A stretch of DNA of 64,000 nucleotides from Isoperla grammatica (taxonomy: Eukaryota; Arthropoda; Insecta; Plecoptera; Perlodidae): positions 24,307,987 to 24,371,986 of the forward strand of contig OX246746.1 of the NCBI GenBank assembly GCA_945910005.1. Reading direction: 5' to 3'. Position numbers and translations under genes: made by a program. The notes beneath the pieces were generated by a model, which saw only the letters and a list, made by a program, of their open reading frames with translations, did not search any database and had not been told where the DNA came from. Below, piece after piece: positions 29,874-60,702 of the stretch. The stretch's first letter is position 1; the number at the start of each line of letters is the position of its first letter.

Positions 29874-32800
29874 CTAACAAAGCAAAACATGTGGCTATTT
29901 TAATTAATATGCACACAGTGCAACTAGAAAAATGAATATGAACTGCCATGAGTAATATAGGCCTACCATATGTAACATAACATTTGTCAGTGAAGATAAT
30001 AAGGTGAATGCAGAGTTGCAAGAAAAAAACAGTGAAAGTAGGTACGAAAGTACAATTATAAAATATTGCTAACCAAAGGGATGAATTGGTTACACTTCAA
30101 TGTATGTATTCAAATAAGTTTCTGCAAACCTACTTATAAGAAATGCATTAAAACACTTTTGTGGCCGATAAAACATGGTAGAATAAACTTGTATAGTTCG
30201 TTTCCTCCATGTTATAGTTATATGTATGAAGTTCTTAACTTCGTTCCTTTTCTTAGGGAGTGAAGACAAAGGGGTGTACATATAAGGCATATCCTGGTGA
30301 CAACATTTTGTAGGATATGGTGTTAACACACTGCCTGGTCAAGGGAATTCAATGTCTATATTGAACCTCGAGGTACGTACCAGAACTTGTCTTTTATCCG
30401 CTGCCCTCTCATGGAGTACTTTGTGAACCGAGTCCCTTCAACGAGGAAACTCAAGCGTTGTTGTTGTATCAGCTCCATGATCTCCGGTGTGATTTGTTCC
30501 TTGAGTTCGACGATGGGTCGAGCGTGAGACTCCCACTCCTCTCGCGATGTACGTTCTTGTTGCCACAAGTTAGTGATCTCGGAGTAAGTCAATAGCTGAA
30601 GCTTGGCTCGAAACTTGTCAAGACCAGTAGGCTGGGAAGCTAGTGCTCTGGTGATTTGTTCTCTAACTACACTGAATACCTGCAGCACAAATGAGAAAAC
30701 AATGTTATATATATATGTCCCTACTAAAACAGTTTCATATTGATCAGCTAGAGGCTAGACAAACCACCAATTAAGCTCACTGCAGGACTTTTAATGTTCC
30801 TGTTAAAAAGTGTTTCTAGCCTAGAGCAGTGTCATTCATTTCTTTACATAATGAAGACCAGACAATACTAGTTTTGCATTCCAGCCAACTGTGTTCCATT
30901 TTTAATGCATTTTTAAACAAGTATGAATTAGAACATGTCATGCTAAGTTATATTTTCAATGTGGAGATATCATTGTCCCCTTTACAAAAAATGCCTGGTA
31001 AATTACATGAAGTAGGCCTACCATAAGGCGGGCCTATACTGTAATTAGAAGTTAACTCAGCTTGTAGGTTGATAAAATATACAAAATCACACCAAAAAGA
31101 TGAAAAGAATACCAAAACAGACTAGATCTAGGTTACCTTGACAAAGTCTTCGATTGTAGCCCGCATCTCCTTCCAAGTCTTGTTCAAGAGCACAATGCAG
31201 ATACAGAAAAACTCCTCGAACGGGTGATCATGTGTGAAGAACATTGGATGATAGTTCTGCCCTTGTTCACTAGGTGGCTCCCCGATACGCAGCACTTCGC
31301 ATAGAAGCTTACACAACTCCACACTTGTTCGACCAAATGGACACTCATGTTCATCAGCACGGCAAGAGTTCTCCAGAACAACCTACAAACATAATCCTTA
31401 TTAATTACATTCTATTCCATTGCCAAAGCAACCAACTTTGAGAGGAATGGACACAAATGCTAAATCCCCTTTGTCCATAGTTAGAAAGATTGCATCCACT
31501 TTTATGAATAGGTCATCAAATATTTATTTAGTCTAGTAGCCTAGATGCGTAAAACAGCGTTTGATAATGGCATCAACAAAGCCAGAGACAGAAACGTACT
31601 ATTTGAATGTCTTGTGCAGCAAATCCACATGAATTGTGAATGAACAAATACCAAGGATAGGTATCACTCAGACTGACTATATTTTTTTTTCAAACCCCTC
31701 CCCATGATTTTGATTGTGGTTAGAACTAGATGTCATGAAGCCAAAATTTGAGGTATTCTACGTAAATAAAACCAACTGTGCTTTAGAAATAATGCATTTC
31801 ACAAAAAAGTCTAGGCCTACTTACCTTCGTATAGCTTTCCGTATGGTTGCGAGCAAAGTAGACCATGCAGTCTAGTGCTAACATGCCAGGGGGTGTTTCC
31901 GTGAAGTCAAGTGCAGGATTGATGTCATACTTGAAACCCAGTTTTTTGTAATCCTTGGCAAAAATTCCAAGTTGCCTCCGAACGCTTACATCTCCACTGG
32001 CTCCACCAGAGCCCTCTGTGTCAAATGCAATTCGTCGCAGTTCCTTTATCTTATCATGAGCATCCTGGTCTTGAGGATCCATTTTTGAGTTCATGCGATG
32101 TTCCAGTAACCCCAACATGAGAGTCTGTAGAACGTAGAGTTGATGCGCCATTTCGGCACCAACTTGGCCAGATGACGACTGTATAACATTGCTCAAGATG
32201 ACATTCCGCACTTGCTTTGACGAAAGAGTTGCAGCTACGGCTTTTCTCTTTGGGTTATCGGCCTTTAGAAATAGTGCATTGATTAATGCAATTGCATTTT
32301 GTTGAATAACTGGGTTAAATGGATTTTGGCCTTGAAGGTGCATTACTAAATTAGGAAATGTAACTTCCTTTTCAACTTGACCGTATTTGCCAGAGCTGTT
32401 TAATACAATATTTTCTAGAATAGAAAGTGATGCTTGAATTATTTTGGAATCCTGGGCTACTGATTGGTTGTTTACAAAACTCGCCACTCTGTTAATAAAA
32501 GGTGCCTCTAAAATGTCCCAAGATACTATACCATGGTCCATGAGTTCAACAAAAGAGACTAATGAATGTGCCAGCATCGGACCTTTGCACTTACCACCTT
32601 CGACGATAGTTATTATTAACGCTAGCCCTTGTTTGTTTATAAATTCAAGAGCAAATGTCATATCAATGCTTAGCTTTGAAAGTTTTAATAAAGCTGCAGT
32701 TTTCTCATCTGCTACAGAGGAGTTGAGTTTTTGGAGTATATCATGTGCTGTTGTTGATGGTGAATGTGCAAGTCGTAGGACTGATCCATTTTTTATTTCA

Positions 32801-33009
32801 TTCCTATTTTTTTCAGTTATGTAATTTTGATTGTTGTTCTCGGAAAATTGCAAAGCATATTGATCAGGATCGCTCAAACCCCAGCCATTACACAGCTCCT
32901 GAATGATAGCTGCTAGAGGTTGTTTCTGATTGAATTCAATTAGCTGTGGCACTTGGTTAAGCATTTCCACAGCAATTTTCACAATATTTGCATCCTTCAT
33001 TGCAGGCAT
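29423..33009 (-). CDS. ELMO1: ELMO/CED-12 engulfment and cell motility protein (four exons)
   Basis: Complete gene on the minus strand: exons 33009-31825, 31382-31137, 30679-30381, 29873-29423 (2181 nt, 726 aa; vertebrate ELMO1 is about the same length). ELMO proteins bind DOCK180-type exchange factors and help activate Rac for cell migration and clearance of apoptotic cells at the membrane. Order of regions: N-terminal ubiquitin-like/Ras-binding region (about 1-110, ending [17 protein letters not shown]), armadillo-like helical region with [18 protein letters not shown] domain (about 300-480, [38 protein letters not shown]), then the PH region (about 540-680, QDKFWY-like [31 protein letters not shown]). 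The C-terminus is PPPIPADP, the proline-rich ligand for the DOCK SH3 domain. No broken residues are seen. Confidence 0.97.
30381..30679 (-). CDS. ELMO1: ELMO exon 3
   Basis: 99 codons plus two bases, [13 protein letters not shown] through RIKDKFW. Includes the linker helix [20 protein letters not shown] and the start of the PH domain. Acceptor CTGCAG ends at 30680. The donor chosen (GTACGT at 30380) restores KFWYVRLSPN across the junction. Confidence 0.94.
31137..31382 (-). CDS. ELMO1: ELMO exon 2
   Basis: 82 codons, [20 protein letters not shown] through [10 protein letters not shown], the core of the ELMO domain. Acceptor TTTGTAG ends at 31383; donor GTAAC at 31136; phase 0 both sides. Confidence 0.95.
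31825..33009 (-). CDS. ELMO1: ELMO exon 1
   Basis: 395 codons. The ATG at 33009-33007 (AAAATGCCT context) is the first in-frame ATG; upstream TTG at 33030 is not needed. Covers the Ras-binding and armadillo regions up to [11 protein letters not shown]. Donor GTAAG on minus at 31824, phase 0. An unusually long, unsplit exon for this part of the gene. Confidence 0.96.
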
Positions 33010-35800
33010 TTTGAAGAACTGTTGTATCAATTATAAAGGCCAATACCTTATTCTGTTGGGCGTCTAACAAATATTTTATAACACCACATGAAAGTTATAG
33101 CGTAATTATTCACTTATTGAGTCACACAAAACACAGCGCGAACATAACCTTCAATGACAAATTGACAACTGACAGAACAGGGCAGGGCTGCCTACCAAAC
33201 AACTCCATTAGAAGCGTTGTTGAAGACACAGCACTCGACGTAGTGAACATTTATTTACGTTGAAGTTGTTTGGCATTGAAAGGCGCGCAATTTAAAATGA
33301 CTCCCTTTTGGACCTGGTTGGACTCGTTCAAATCATGACAGCAAGATGGAGCAGCATTGCAGTTAACGTTAGTACTAAAAATATACACCCCGTATAACAC
33401 GGGCGTCAAAACGCCCTAACTTAAGTCGGCTTGGCCTCAAAGCAACTTGACATGGCGTATGTGATATGCACTAGAAAACGCTTTACCTCAAGGCGGCTTG
33501 GAGAAACGGGCTATCACCTCCAATAGCCAATGCGAGCCAGATGACTAGCATTGATTAAAGAGCCTTTATTTAATCAATATAGATCGCTAGATCGTTTCAC
33601 TTCAACACGATCGTACGTAGAGGGTCCAGTTGAGTTAGTTAAAAAATAACGTCTCAAATAAATCATTTTTCTTGTATTCAATTGCCAAATCTCAATAAAA
33701 ATATCAACCACTGTGATTTTTGCATTGGCGTTTTTATTGTATTTTTGTTTCAAATATTTTTCGCAAGTGGTAATGATAATTGGGATTAACGTCTCATATT
33801 TTGGCAACGATGCAAATCGAGACGATCGTAAGTGACAAGTAATATCTTCTAATAATAATTTAATAGTTCCTAACCATAAGATATTACAAAGGTCCTTCCT
33901 TATATCACAGATAACAACATATGAGTGAATTTGTTATTTGTGCTTATATCCACTTCATTTCATGTATGCCGACAAATTCTAAATTGGTTTTCCTATATTT
34001 CTGTCATTTTGTTAAGCTGTATGAAATAAACAATCCAAAGCTTATTATATTATCGTTTCATGGGAAATCTCGTTTCTTATCACTAGCGCACATGTACCAC
34101 CAGGACGAGAAACACCTTATCAATCTCTAAATTTCACAAAAGAAAATGCGAAATGTTATTTTGGCTTTTCCTGTTTTTCCGTTTTATAATATTTCAAAAT
34201 TAAACATGTTGCACTATTACTTTTACGAGTACAAATAAATATGTAGTATGTATAGACCTATGTATTTAACTGCAACAGTAAAGTTGACACCTTCCGATGA
34301 ATGGGAACTGAAGAGCGTGGGTAGATATAACTGCCGTCTATTTCGGGAACCCTAAATACGTAACGAAGATTTACTCACTCATATACTTCATTTGTTTGAC
34401 ATTCTTTAGCTTTTACTGTTTGTTTCACTATAACTAGACTCGGGTATGTGCACTGGTGTCGCCTGCTCTATTGGGAACAAATCCGATGCAGGAAAACGTC
34501 ATAGAGTATATTAGTGTGACGTCACGATTCCCGTGTCAACCAATGACGAACCGTTTTTGTGACTCCAAACAATCATGACAGTTGACAGATGACAGATAGT
34601 TTTGTTTTTGCAAACATTGTAGCGAGAGTTATCCGTACAGATATTTCGTTTTCCTAAACACGAAATAGTGAAAAATAAGTTGATTAAACTCATAAGTCAA
34701 GTATTGTAATGATACAACCACTACTTTAAATAATAACAACGTTTCAGGAAAGTTGTTTGGAGTCAGATAACTCGTCCACCATTTAATTTGACGTCATCAC
34801 TAATTAGTAATGCTGGTTTTTATGAGACTTTAGGTTGTCCAGCAGAACAGTATTCCCATGCCCATAAAAGGAATAATAATTTCTGGCATTCACCTTGCGA
34901 ACCTAATAAGTAGGCATACATACACAACACAAATATGTCTATGATATGATGGTATTATTGGCTATCTATGCAACACATTTTTTCTTCGACATGGATATTA
35001 TCCAATATTATTTTGCATGGAACAGGAACGCGGAGGATTTTCTTTTTCATATATTATTCGCATACTATATAATTAATTAATATATATCCATATTATCATT
35101 TACTAATCGATTCGATTACCCTCGTTGCGAAAATTTGAACGTAAAGCCCAAATCATCAGCATTTTTGGTACTCTTGCACAACTAACTACAGCGCCTGCAT
35201 TATTTTTTTCTATTCCAAATGCAAGAGCATTATTGAATAAAAAGATTTATTTATCTACCGAAGATGTCACACATACTACTTTATTTCAGCGGGAATAAAA
35301 AATGAGTTACTTTGTAACTATACGGAACTGAATAAGGAATATATAAATACTATACTTAATAATATACTAAATATAATTATGTTCCGGGATTTGAAGATGT
35401 TTCTATTTGACTAGTACCGATATTGAAGAGGACAGTTCCAGCTGTATTCCTTTAATACTCAGCCGGCCTGGTTGCAATCAGCTGTAAGGGAGCTATCTGC
35501 CATCACCATGTTAACAGCTGACAAGAAGCCATGTTTACAACGTACGTGACTATTGAAGTTCAATTTAAAATCCGTCAGATTTGTTTATTATTCCCCAGAT
35601 AACCTTCGACGAGCTCAGAACTTACTTCAAAATCTCTGGCATACTGGAATACTAACACGTTTCGGCAAAGATTTGTTCGTGAATTTTATTCTCACCGAAG
35701 TCTTGGTTATAAAGGAACTTTTTTAACAAATTTGTAACAGATTCATAATCATTCATAATATTAATTCACATATTAATATATTAAATGAATACCGCACCTG
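33010..35800. other. ELMO upstream region, no further gene seen
   Basis: 5' side of ELMO. The first 200-300 bp upstream are richer in CpG than the surroundings and probably include the ELMO promoter and 5' UTR; no TATA box or TSS can be fixed. The rest is AT-rich with no coding frame. Confidence 0.4.
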
Positions 35801-36527
35801 GGCCCTTATTCTGTAAAATGTTCTCGTGTGAAACGAAACGAGAACTAAACGAAATCTCGATTTGGTATTGTTTGGAGGCTAGGATGGTAGCAGCCAATGG
35901 TATTTCTCGGTTGCAGTCCAAAGACATTGGAATAGCACTGTTCGAAGTCATGTGTATGTGGTGTCAACGGTCACTGCCCACTATATCTGTTAAAACATGC
36001 AGTAGGCTGCGGTATCAAGTCCATAACAACTGCCACTTGTTATTTTTGACACAATAAAGACTCGAAATGCCAAATCAAACAACATAACATGTAAATTCAA
36101 CAATCTAAGTAAATAAATGGATATATGCCATGGTTAAATTACAATAATTAGTTCAATAGTATAGTACAAGGTGGTAAGTAAAGATATATGTCAAAGTGTT
36201 GTCAAATAGAGATAAAACTACACCTTAGCATTAAGTTGATGGCGGAACTCGGTCGGCCATGATTTAGAAGATAGGAGGTCTCGGTAGCTCCACGGGGACT
36301 ACTATTGTCGCAAGCAGTTGGCCATGTGACTAAAATCTGTGCCAGAATTTCATATTCATAATTGGCGGCTGATTTCGTTCTGCATTCTGATAATTATAGT
36401 CAGCTGTGACCGTAAACGTGATTACAATGGAGAAATACTATTTGCTGGTACCTTATAGCCTCGGAACGGGTGCAGATTTCGTTTTCGTTTCACACGAGAA
36501 CGAGAACATTTTACAGAATAAGGGTCC
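35801..36527. mobile_element. Inverted-repeat element with GGNCCCTTATTCTGT ends
   Basis: Left GGCCCTTATTCTGTAAAATG (35801), right the inverse GGACCCTTATTCTGTAAAAT ending at 36527. Sub-terminal blocks TTCTCGTGTGAAACGAAA are also inverted, giving about 45 bp of paired ends. Related lone termini occur at 16358 (GGGCCCTATTCTGTAACTTC) and 45365 (GGGCCCTATTCTACC). No coding frame; superfamily uncertain. Confidence 0.75.
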
Positions 36528-36543
36528 TGCTTGGAGGTGGTGG

Positions 36544-36736
36544 TACAAGGGTACACATTGGACATAAAACTAAAATAATAATCTTGATACTTCTATTATT
36601 TAGTAATGTTCTAATGCATATCATGTGTCCACTGCACTAGTGGACACATGATATCCATTAGAACATTACTAAATAATAGATTTATCAAGATTATTAATTT
36701 TAGTTTTATGTCCAATATGACGTGTATACCCTTGTA
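36544..36736. mobile_element. Near-perfect palindromic MITE, about 190 bp
   Basis: The two arms (36544-36637 and 36638-36736) are reverse complements over almost their whole length. They start TACAAGGGTA and meet at CCACTGCACTAGTGG. Shared arm blocks include TTGGACATAAAACTAAAAT and TCTATTATTTAGTAATG. TA on both sides suggests a Tc1/mariner-like target, but that is inference. It begins 17 bp after the previous element ends. Confidence 0.88.
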
Positions 36737-38700
36737 TGTCACTTGTATGTGTTCATTTTTTCACTAGTGGAAACATTTCTTTTTTCCAGAACGTTCAGGT
36801 TCAAACTTCGATGGTAATCGAGAATCGAGATGATAATCGATGGCGTCTGTATGTGATAAGCGAATTACTATTACACTACATCATATCCTTAAAACAAAAG
36901 CTGAAAGTAAGTATAAACCTTTGTTGTTTTACAATAATTGAAAGATCTGCCATACTGGTTGGGGGGGGGGAGGTGGATGAAATGCCTTGTCTGGAAAAGA
37001 GAGACGAGAATAAAGGTTGTAAACGCAAGTGAAGGAAAAATAAGATGCAAAATACAACTGCTATATTGCGTGTCTCAGTCACCAAGCAAGGCCAGATTAA
37101 TTCAATAGGGGTGTGCTACATGTCAGTCTGTCTGTCAATGTCAACCTTTACACTCGTCGTTCTCCGGATCGTTAAACGTGTGAAAATGGGGCAGACTAGC
37201 AATGCATTATTAATCGCATTTAGGTGATAAACGGACATTGCTATTTGTGTACGCGTATGCGTTGTCAAGCTGTCACTTTGATAAGGTTATTGGTTATACC
37301 TACGAATATGGCGTGACTGTGTTATGGTCACTCATGTTGTCTTCTTATACTGCTGAATCCCTGTAAATTTCGTGAGAAATACTGTGATCATCGTTATATT
37401 CATGCACTCTTCATCAAAGATAACGAATGCTGCAACAAGCCAAATTTAAGTTATTAAAATCATAACTATCGTTTCCTAATAAAAACCGACGTTTGAAAAT
37501 AACTACACGCGTTAACGAAATGATGGGTGCCAGACTAAGTGGGCCGGAGTGCCACCGGCAGACTTGGCTCTTGTGCCATACACATTTGTTCCGGGTGATC
37601 GGTCTGGAGTATTGGATCGTTCAAAGATAAATTAACATTTCTGAAATGGAATTAAATATTTTGTTGTGATCTCTTCTGCTTTATACGTATATAAAATGGA
37701 GATTATGTACTGTTGGCGACCTACTTCGTAGGCACCTTAATCTGGCACGTTGCCTACACCTTACGAAAGAGGCGGTATAATATTGACCGCGGTTCATCTT
37801 GGAAGTGTGGGGCAATGGCATATAGTTTCGATTAGCTTCGATGCATGAATAACAGAATCTAACCAAACACTCTCTTGAGTTGAAGTACTATGTAACGTGT
37901 TAAAAAGATTCATTAAAATTAAGCCCTGTAGCCTCATATTACCTTCCAGAATAGTAAGTAATTCTTACTTTATCATATCGATCACGAGTATTGTAATAAT
38001 ACTGTATTGTATTGTATTGTATGTAATATTGAACGAACAAATTCGAATTCAGGGAGAAGTCATTTCAGTACGTACAATTAATTAATAGTCCAGGTGCAAC
38101 GCGCGAATAGATTTATCCGTTGAGGAAAAGTGACATAATATAAACAATGCCTGGTAGCAATACTTTAGAAATATACCACCACGGCATGCAACATCTACAC
38201 CATTTTAGTTATTACCGGATTTTAGGGGAATCCTGCACGTCTATGAATATTCTAACCTTTTTAGATAAAAAGAGCACGTGCCAATATTTGTTTGTTCTAT
38301 TTCTGGTTGCATATCGCCAATAGTTTTACTTTCAAACTGCACACATGCTGATACAGGTTTGTAGCTTTTTGTGAGAAACAACTGGCGCTTTTTACTATTT
38401 ATTTACAATAAATACGACAAAGTGGCCGCGGTACCGAACCAGCGACATCCGAATTAAAGTACCGCGTGTAAGTGCTGAGTCACCTCTTTCGGATAAATAA
38501 AAAGATAAAACAACTTTTACTAGAAGTTTCCACAAAAGTTTACAACATTTTTTAGAACATCGAAAATAGCGCGAGATTCCCCTTAATACATCTCGTCATC
38601 AACTGAGAAGGTGTTAGATTCCTAAGAAACCTTTCAAACAAAATACAATCTTGATGTATTCGAATGGAAAGTATCGTCGGTATTTCAACACCCTTTCGAC
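36737..38700. other. K2P upstream flank, no gene seen
   Basis: No convincing coding frame. G10 at 36961-36970. A TATTG microrepeat lies at about 38005-38022. Confidence 0.4.
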
Positions 38701-38749
38701 ATTCACTTCTGATTGGGCAAACAGTCTGTTCGAAAATAAACAACGTCTA

Positions 38750-39063
38750 CTAAAAATGTGTTGGTGCGCGAACGAGTAGGTTTTGTAGTAGTAGAAGTTG
38801 GAGCCGACGCCGACAACGCGTGGAGTGAGAAGAGAGTCGGGTGTGAGAAGGCGAAGAGTAAGCGTCGCGACGCCGAACGCACTACATACAATAGCGCCGC
38901 TTTCGGCATTTCAGAAACCACTTTCAAACATTCAACTTTTGTTTATTTAAACTTGTTGGATTATCGGACGTTTTTCGACCTAATTTTAAATATATGTCGT
39001 TATTTTGGGTGTCGTTGGTGTGAGGTGTTAAAAGCTGATGTAAAGTGTCTGAATTGTGGTGAA
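38750..39063 (+). promoter_or_regulatory. Probable 5' UTR / promoter-proximal CpG-rich region of K2P gene
   Basis: Between about 38760 and 38900 the sequence becomes CpG-rich (GCCGACGCCGACAACGCG, GCGTCGCGACGCCG), unlike the AT-rich surroundings. The frame stays open into the K2P start but has no ATG before 39064, so this stretch is most likely untranslated leader. The TSS cannot be fixed. Confidence 0.4.
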
Positions 39064-57382
<18,319 letters not shown>

Positions 57383-58330
57383 AATATCTCAGTAGTTATA
57401 TATCTCACGTTAATTAATAATGTTCTGTTTTACACTTGGGCCAACTAAAATACTATTTATTATAAGAATCTAAATGTAATTTTTGTTCTTTATACATAAT
57501 ATATTAATTTCATTCATAAGAATTACACGTTTACATCCAGTTTACGTCCAGTCTTAAATCCTTCAAAACGTAAACGTTTACTTATGAATATTATCGTGAA
57601 TGTAAAGTTTTAAGAACTGCGATCGAGCTGAAAATCAAAATGTCCAGTCTGCAGAACCACAAATCCTTCCACCACTGGATGACTCAATATTCCACAGAAA
57701 ATAAATTTGAACACTCAGATTCAGGTTACAATTTAGTTGTAAAAATGCAAAACGGTCGTTTTGGAGCAAATTTTATAAAGTTGCGGTCGAAATAAAACTA
57801 AAAATGAATAGAGAACCATATTTTGTAATACCTACAAAATAAACGTGCATGTACATACTTGTATCAGTGCGCAGAGTAGCATAGCAGCAGCAATGCGCGT
57901 GGCAGAATGTGTCACAGGCTTGGGAGCTCAACTGATAGGAGTCATTCAGTATGTCAACAATCTATGAAGAAGTCTATCTCTTACTGATACTTCCATCTTC
58001 CACTCTGAATCACTGCTGTAGGATGCTCACCAGCTTTACAAGATGTGCTTCTCTATGACTAACTAACATAAGTATGTTTGGGTATACTCGGGAAGGAATG
58101 GCCGATAAGGCGATAACTGATTGTATGACTCAATCCAAGAAACATTACCATGGATCAATGAGGGCTCTATCACGAAGGTTCCCAAAACTGTGGGTCCACA
58201 AACCCCTGAGGGAGGGGACCGCATACACTCTATATTAAAATTGAATTATGTTTCATAAATACTTATAAAATGCAAGAATAGACGTCCTAAAGTGAGAAAC
58301 AAACAACACCTCGTTAATTTCTAAGTCCCG
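57383..58330 (+). other. K2P 3' flank, probable 3' UTR, no further gene
   Basis: AT-rich with several AATAAA-like hexamers (for example AAAATAAACG near 57837). No coding frame and no decisive polyadenylation site. Confidence 0.4.
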
Positions 58331-60080
58331 CGTTAAAAAATGAACCGTGTCCAAACCGTCTCTATGCACATTGATGTATATAATAGGCTAGGATTTGTTA
58401 CACAAACAAACTACAATCCTATACCGGTACCCGAGAAAATCAAAATCGAGTGTTTTATATGTGTAGACCCTACGCGTCTCTCGCGTCTAAGACGTTTATC
58501 AATATAAGATCAGTAGAGAAAGAGAAACCATTTATTGTCAGCTGTCAAATGTACATCAGGTGACCACAAGGATCAGCATTACTAGGAATGTCAAACGATA
58601 AGAAATACCATATCGATAATCGCCACAACAATAAAAAATTATCCCGATATATCGCGATAATATCAGCGCAAAAAAAATCGCCTCGAATTCGCATTTTCAA
58701 TTTTTATCGCGATATTATGAAATAAGCACTAATAATACTTTTTAACATTGCGTCATAGGTGAGGGGGGGGTGGGGTAGTGGCGAATAGTTTTCCTGCGTC
58801 TACATCGAAGGAGGGCACTCGGCGGCTGGTCGGTGGTCACTCGGCTAACGTTGAGCAGGCGCCAAATTCAAATATGAAATCAAGTCGCCACTATTACCAT
58901 GATATCGCACAGAATTTAATATCGTACGGTTATCGCGATATGGCTAGCCATATCGCGATAATATCGGTATACGATAGTATCGATATTCATCGATATGCGA
59001 TTATTGTTGACATTCCTACTAATTACATAATATAAAAATTAAAAATACATACCACCGAAATGTTGTATTTCTAAACTATAGACTAGAGACACACTTAAAA
59101 ATAACAAAAATATAAAACATTTGGAACATGTACAAGTCGAAAAATAATATAAATAATATGGGCTGTTCGATTATTTAAGAATTATGCATAATGAATTATG
59201 AATTAGGAATAATTTGAAAATTGAAAAAAAAATTGTTTTTTTTTCTTCTATTGTTTCTCCTTCTATTGTTGTAACTGAGGAAATATCTACAAAACGCACA
59301 AATCAGTACACTATTTAACTCGCCAATTGTTATCCCAGGCTATGGCACACGACTGCATCTGCGGCCAACACCAAATGATCTCGGGTTCGATACTCGGTAA
59401 AGCAGTTTATTTTTCTCTCTTCATCTTAAGTATTTGCACTTATAATAAAAAGGAATGAAACATCTTTTCCTTACAACGAAATTCCGGATCTTTAGACTGG
59501 TTTTTGTCTAGGATATTTTGTAGGCTTACCATCTAGGGACAATGTCATCTTAAACACGTGAACGCGAAATCGTAAACCGTTTTTGCGGAACTGAACGGTT
59601 TGACCGTAAGAAAATATCTTTATTCAACTCGATAATTTCAAATTGAGATTGAAGGGCCAAATATGGATGGATTTTTTAACTGAGAGTCTCTTTGGTTTCA
59701 TAAAATATACAAGAAAACGATCCAATGATAAAAAATTTGAAAATTGAAACAATTATTGATTTCGTTTTTTTTTTTAGTCCAAAAAATGAGTTTCAACACT
59801 TTGTCTTTTTATTTGATGGATATTGACCACGTGATCACGAAACCGATAACGGTTTTTGGCGGAAACGTACCGTTTGTCTGTAAAAAAAAAAAAATGAATA
59901 TTCTACCCAAATATTGTTATTGTAATTGTAAGGCCAAATATGGATGGATTTACGAACTAATGGTCCCACAGGATGCAAAAACTATCAAAGAAGGCGATCT
60001 GATAGATCTTGACTACGTGATCGCGAACCGTAAACAGTTTTTGGTCGTTAAAAAATAAACCGTGTCTAAACCGGCTCCAT
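58330..60080. repeat. Decayed left fringe of the tandem array
   Basis: Fragments of the array unit recur here in diverged form: ACCGTGTCCAAACCGTCTCT with TGCACATTGATGTAT near 58347, CGTAAACCGTTTTTGCGGAA near 59572, CACGAAACCGATAACGG near 59836, and TCGCGAACCGTAAACAG near 60021. A block rich in ATATCGCGATA palindromes spans 58590-59010. The pieces are too mosaic to define units. Confidence 0.6.
59340..59400 (+). pseudogene. tRNA-like fragment, plus strand
   Basis: TATGGCACACGACTGCATC followed 25 nt later by GGGTTCGATACTC: A- and B-box-like blocks. No convincing cloverleaf. Opposite orientation to the seven modules further right. Confidence 0.35.
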
Positions 60081-60119
60081 GCACATTGATGTATTGATAT
60101 AAATGTGTCAATATGGTGA

Positions 60120-60204
60120 AAAAAAAAGAGTGGAAGTAGTCGGTCTCGAACCCCGGACTACTAGAACGTGAAGCGACGACGTTCTGCAAATGCTATGCCA
60201 CCCG
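60120..60204 (-). repeat. tRNA-like module 1 (truncated unit)
   Basis: Minus strand: A-box-like TGGCATAGCA, then B-box GGTTCGAGACC (60152-60142), then an 8-10 nt T run 20 nt downstream (A run ending near 60128 on plus). No acceptor stem. Confidence 0.6.
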
Positions 60205-60354
60205 ATGGAAGTATCAATGCTTACGGCAAAAAAAAATAAATAAATAAAAAATACAGAAGCAAATTTGGACCACGCATATGGTAGCTACGAGCGCTTGAAA
60301 AAAAAATTATCCCTTAGTAAACCCTTCTCAACTTTGATGCTTTGAATATGGAAG

Positions 60355-60442
60355 AAAAAATTCGTGGTTGTAACGGGTTTCGAACCCTGGACCTCTAAAA
60401 CACTAGTATACGGCGCTTCTGAGTACGCTATGCGTCACGATG
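60355..60442 (-). repeat. tRNA-like module 2 (truncated unit)
   Basis: Minus strand: TGACGCATAGCGTA in the A-box place and GGTTCGAAACC at 60386-60376; T run in AAAAAATT (plus, about 60355-60362). Same family as modules 4 and 6 by the preceding GAATATGGAAGAAAA. Confidence 0.6.
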
Positions 60443-60616
60443 GATGTTGGGTCGCTAAGACTGGTATAGATAACACACAGCTCTCAATGTATGCATGTCA
60501 CCAAATATATATGGATTTACGAACAAACGGTCTCATTGGATTTAAAAAATATCCACGAATACAATCTGGGGATAAGAACGCCGCGAATTGAGATATAAAT
60601 GTGTGAATATGGTGGG

Positions 60617-60702
60617 AAAAAAATTGGGGGTAGTGAGTTTCGAACCCCAGACCTCATGTAGTCGAAGCTACGATGTTACTGCGTTCGCTGCGCCGCACGA
60701 TG
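60617..60702 (-). repeat. tRNA-like module 3 (unit 1, type B)
   Basis: Minus strand: TGCGGCGCAGCGAAC as A-box-like block, GGTTCGAAACT core at 60646-60636, T run 15 nt beyond (GGGAAAAAAATT on plus). More diverged than the later type-B modules. Confidence 0.6.

Noticed and set aside
33010..33030. Seven-codon upstream extension of ELMO
   Set aside because: Would need TTG as start. The ATG at 33009 has a good context and aligns with the N-terminus of known ELMO proteins.
38758..39063. N-terminal extension of the K2P frame by 102 codons
   Set aside because: It has no ATG (only GTG at 38758), is CpG-rich like a leader, and K2P proteins usually have short N-termini.
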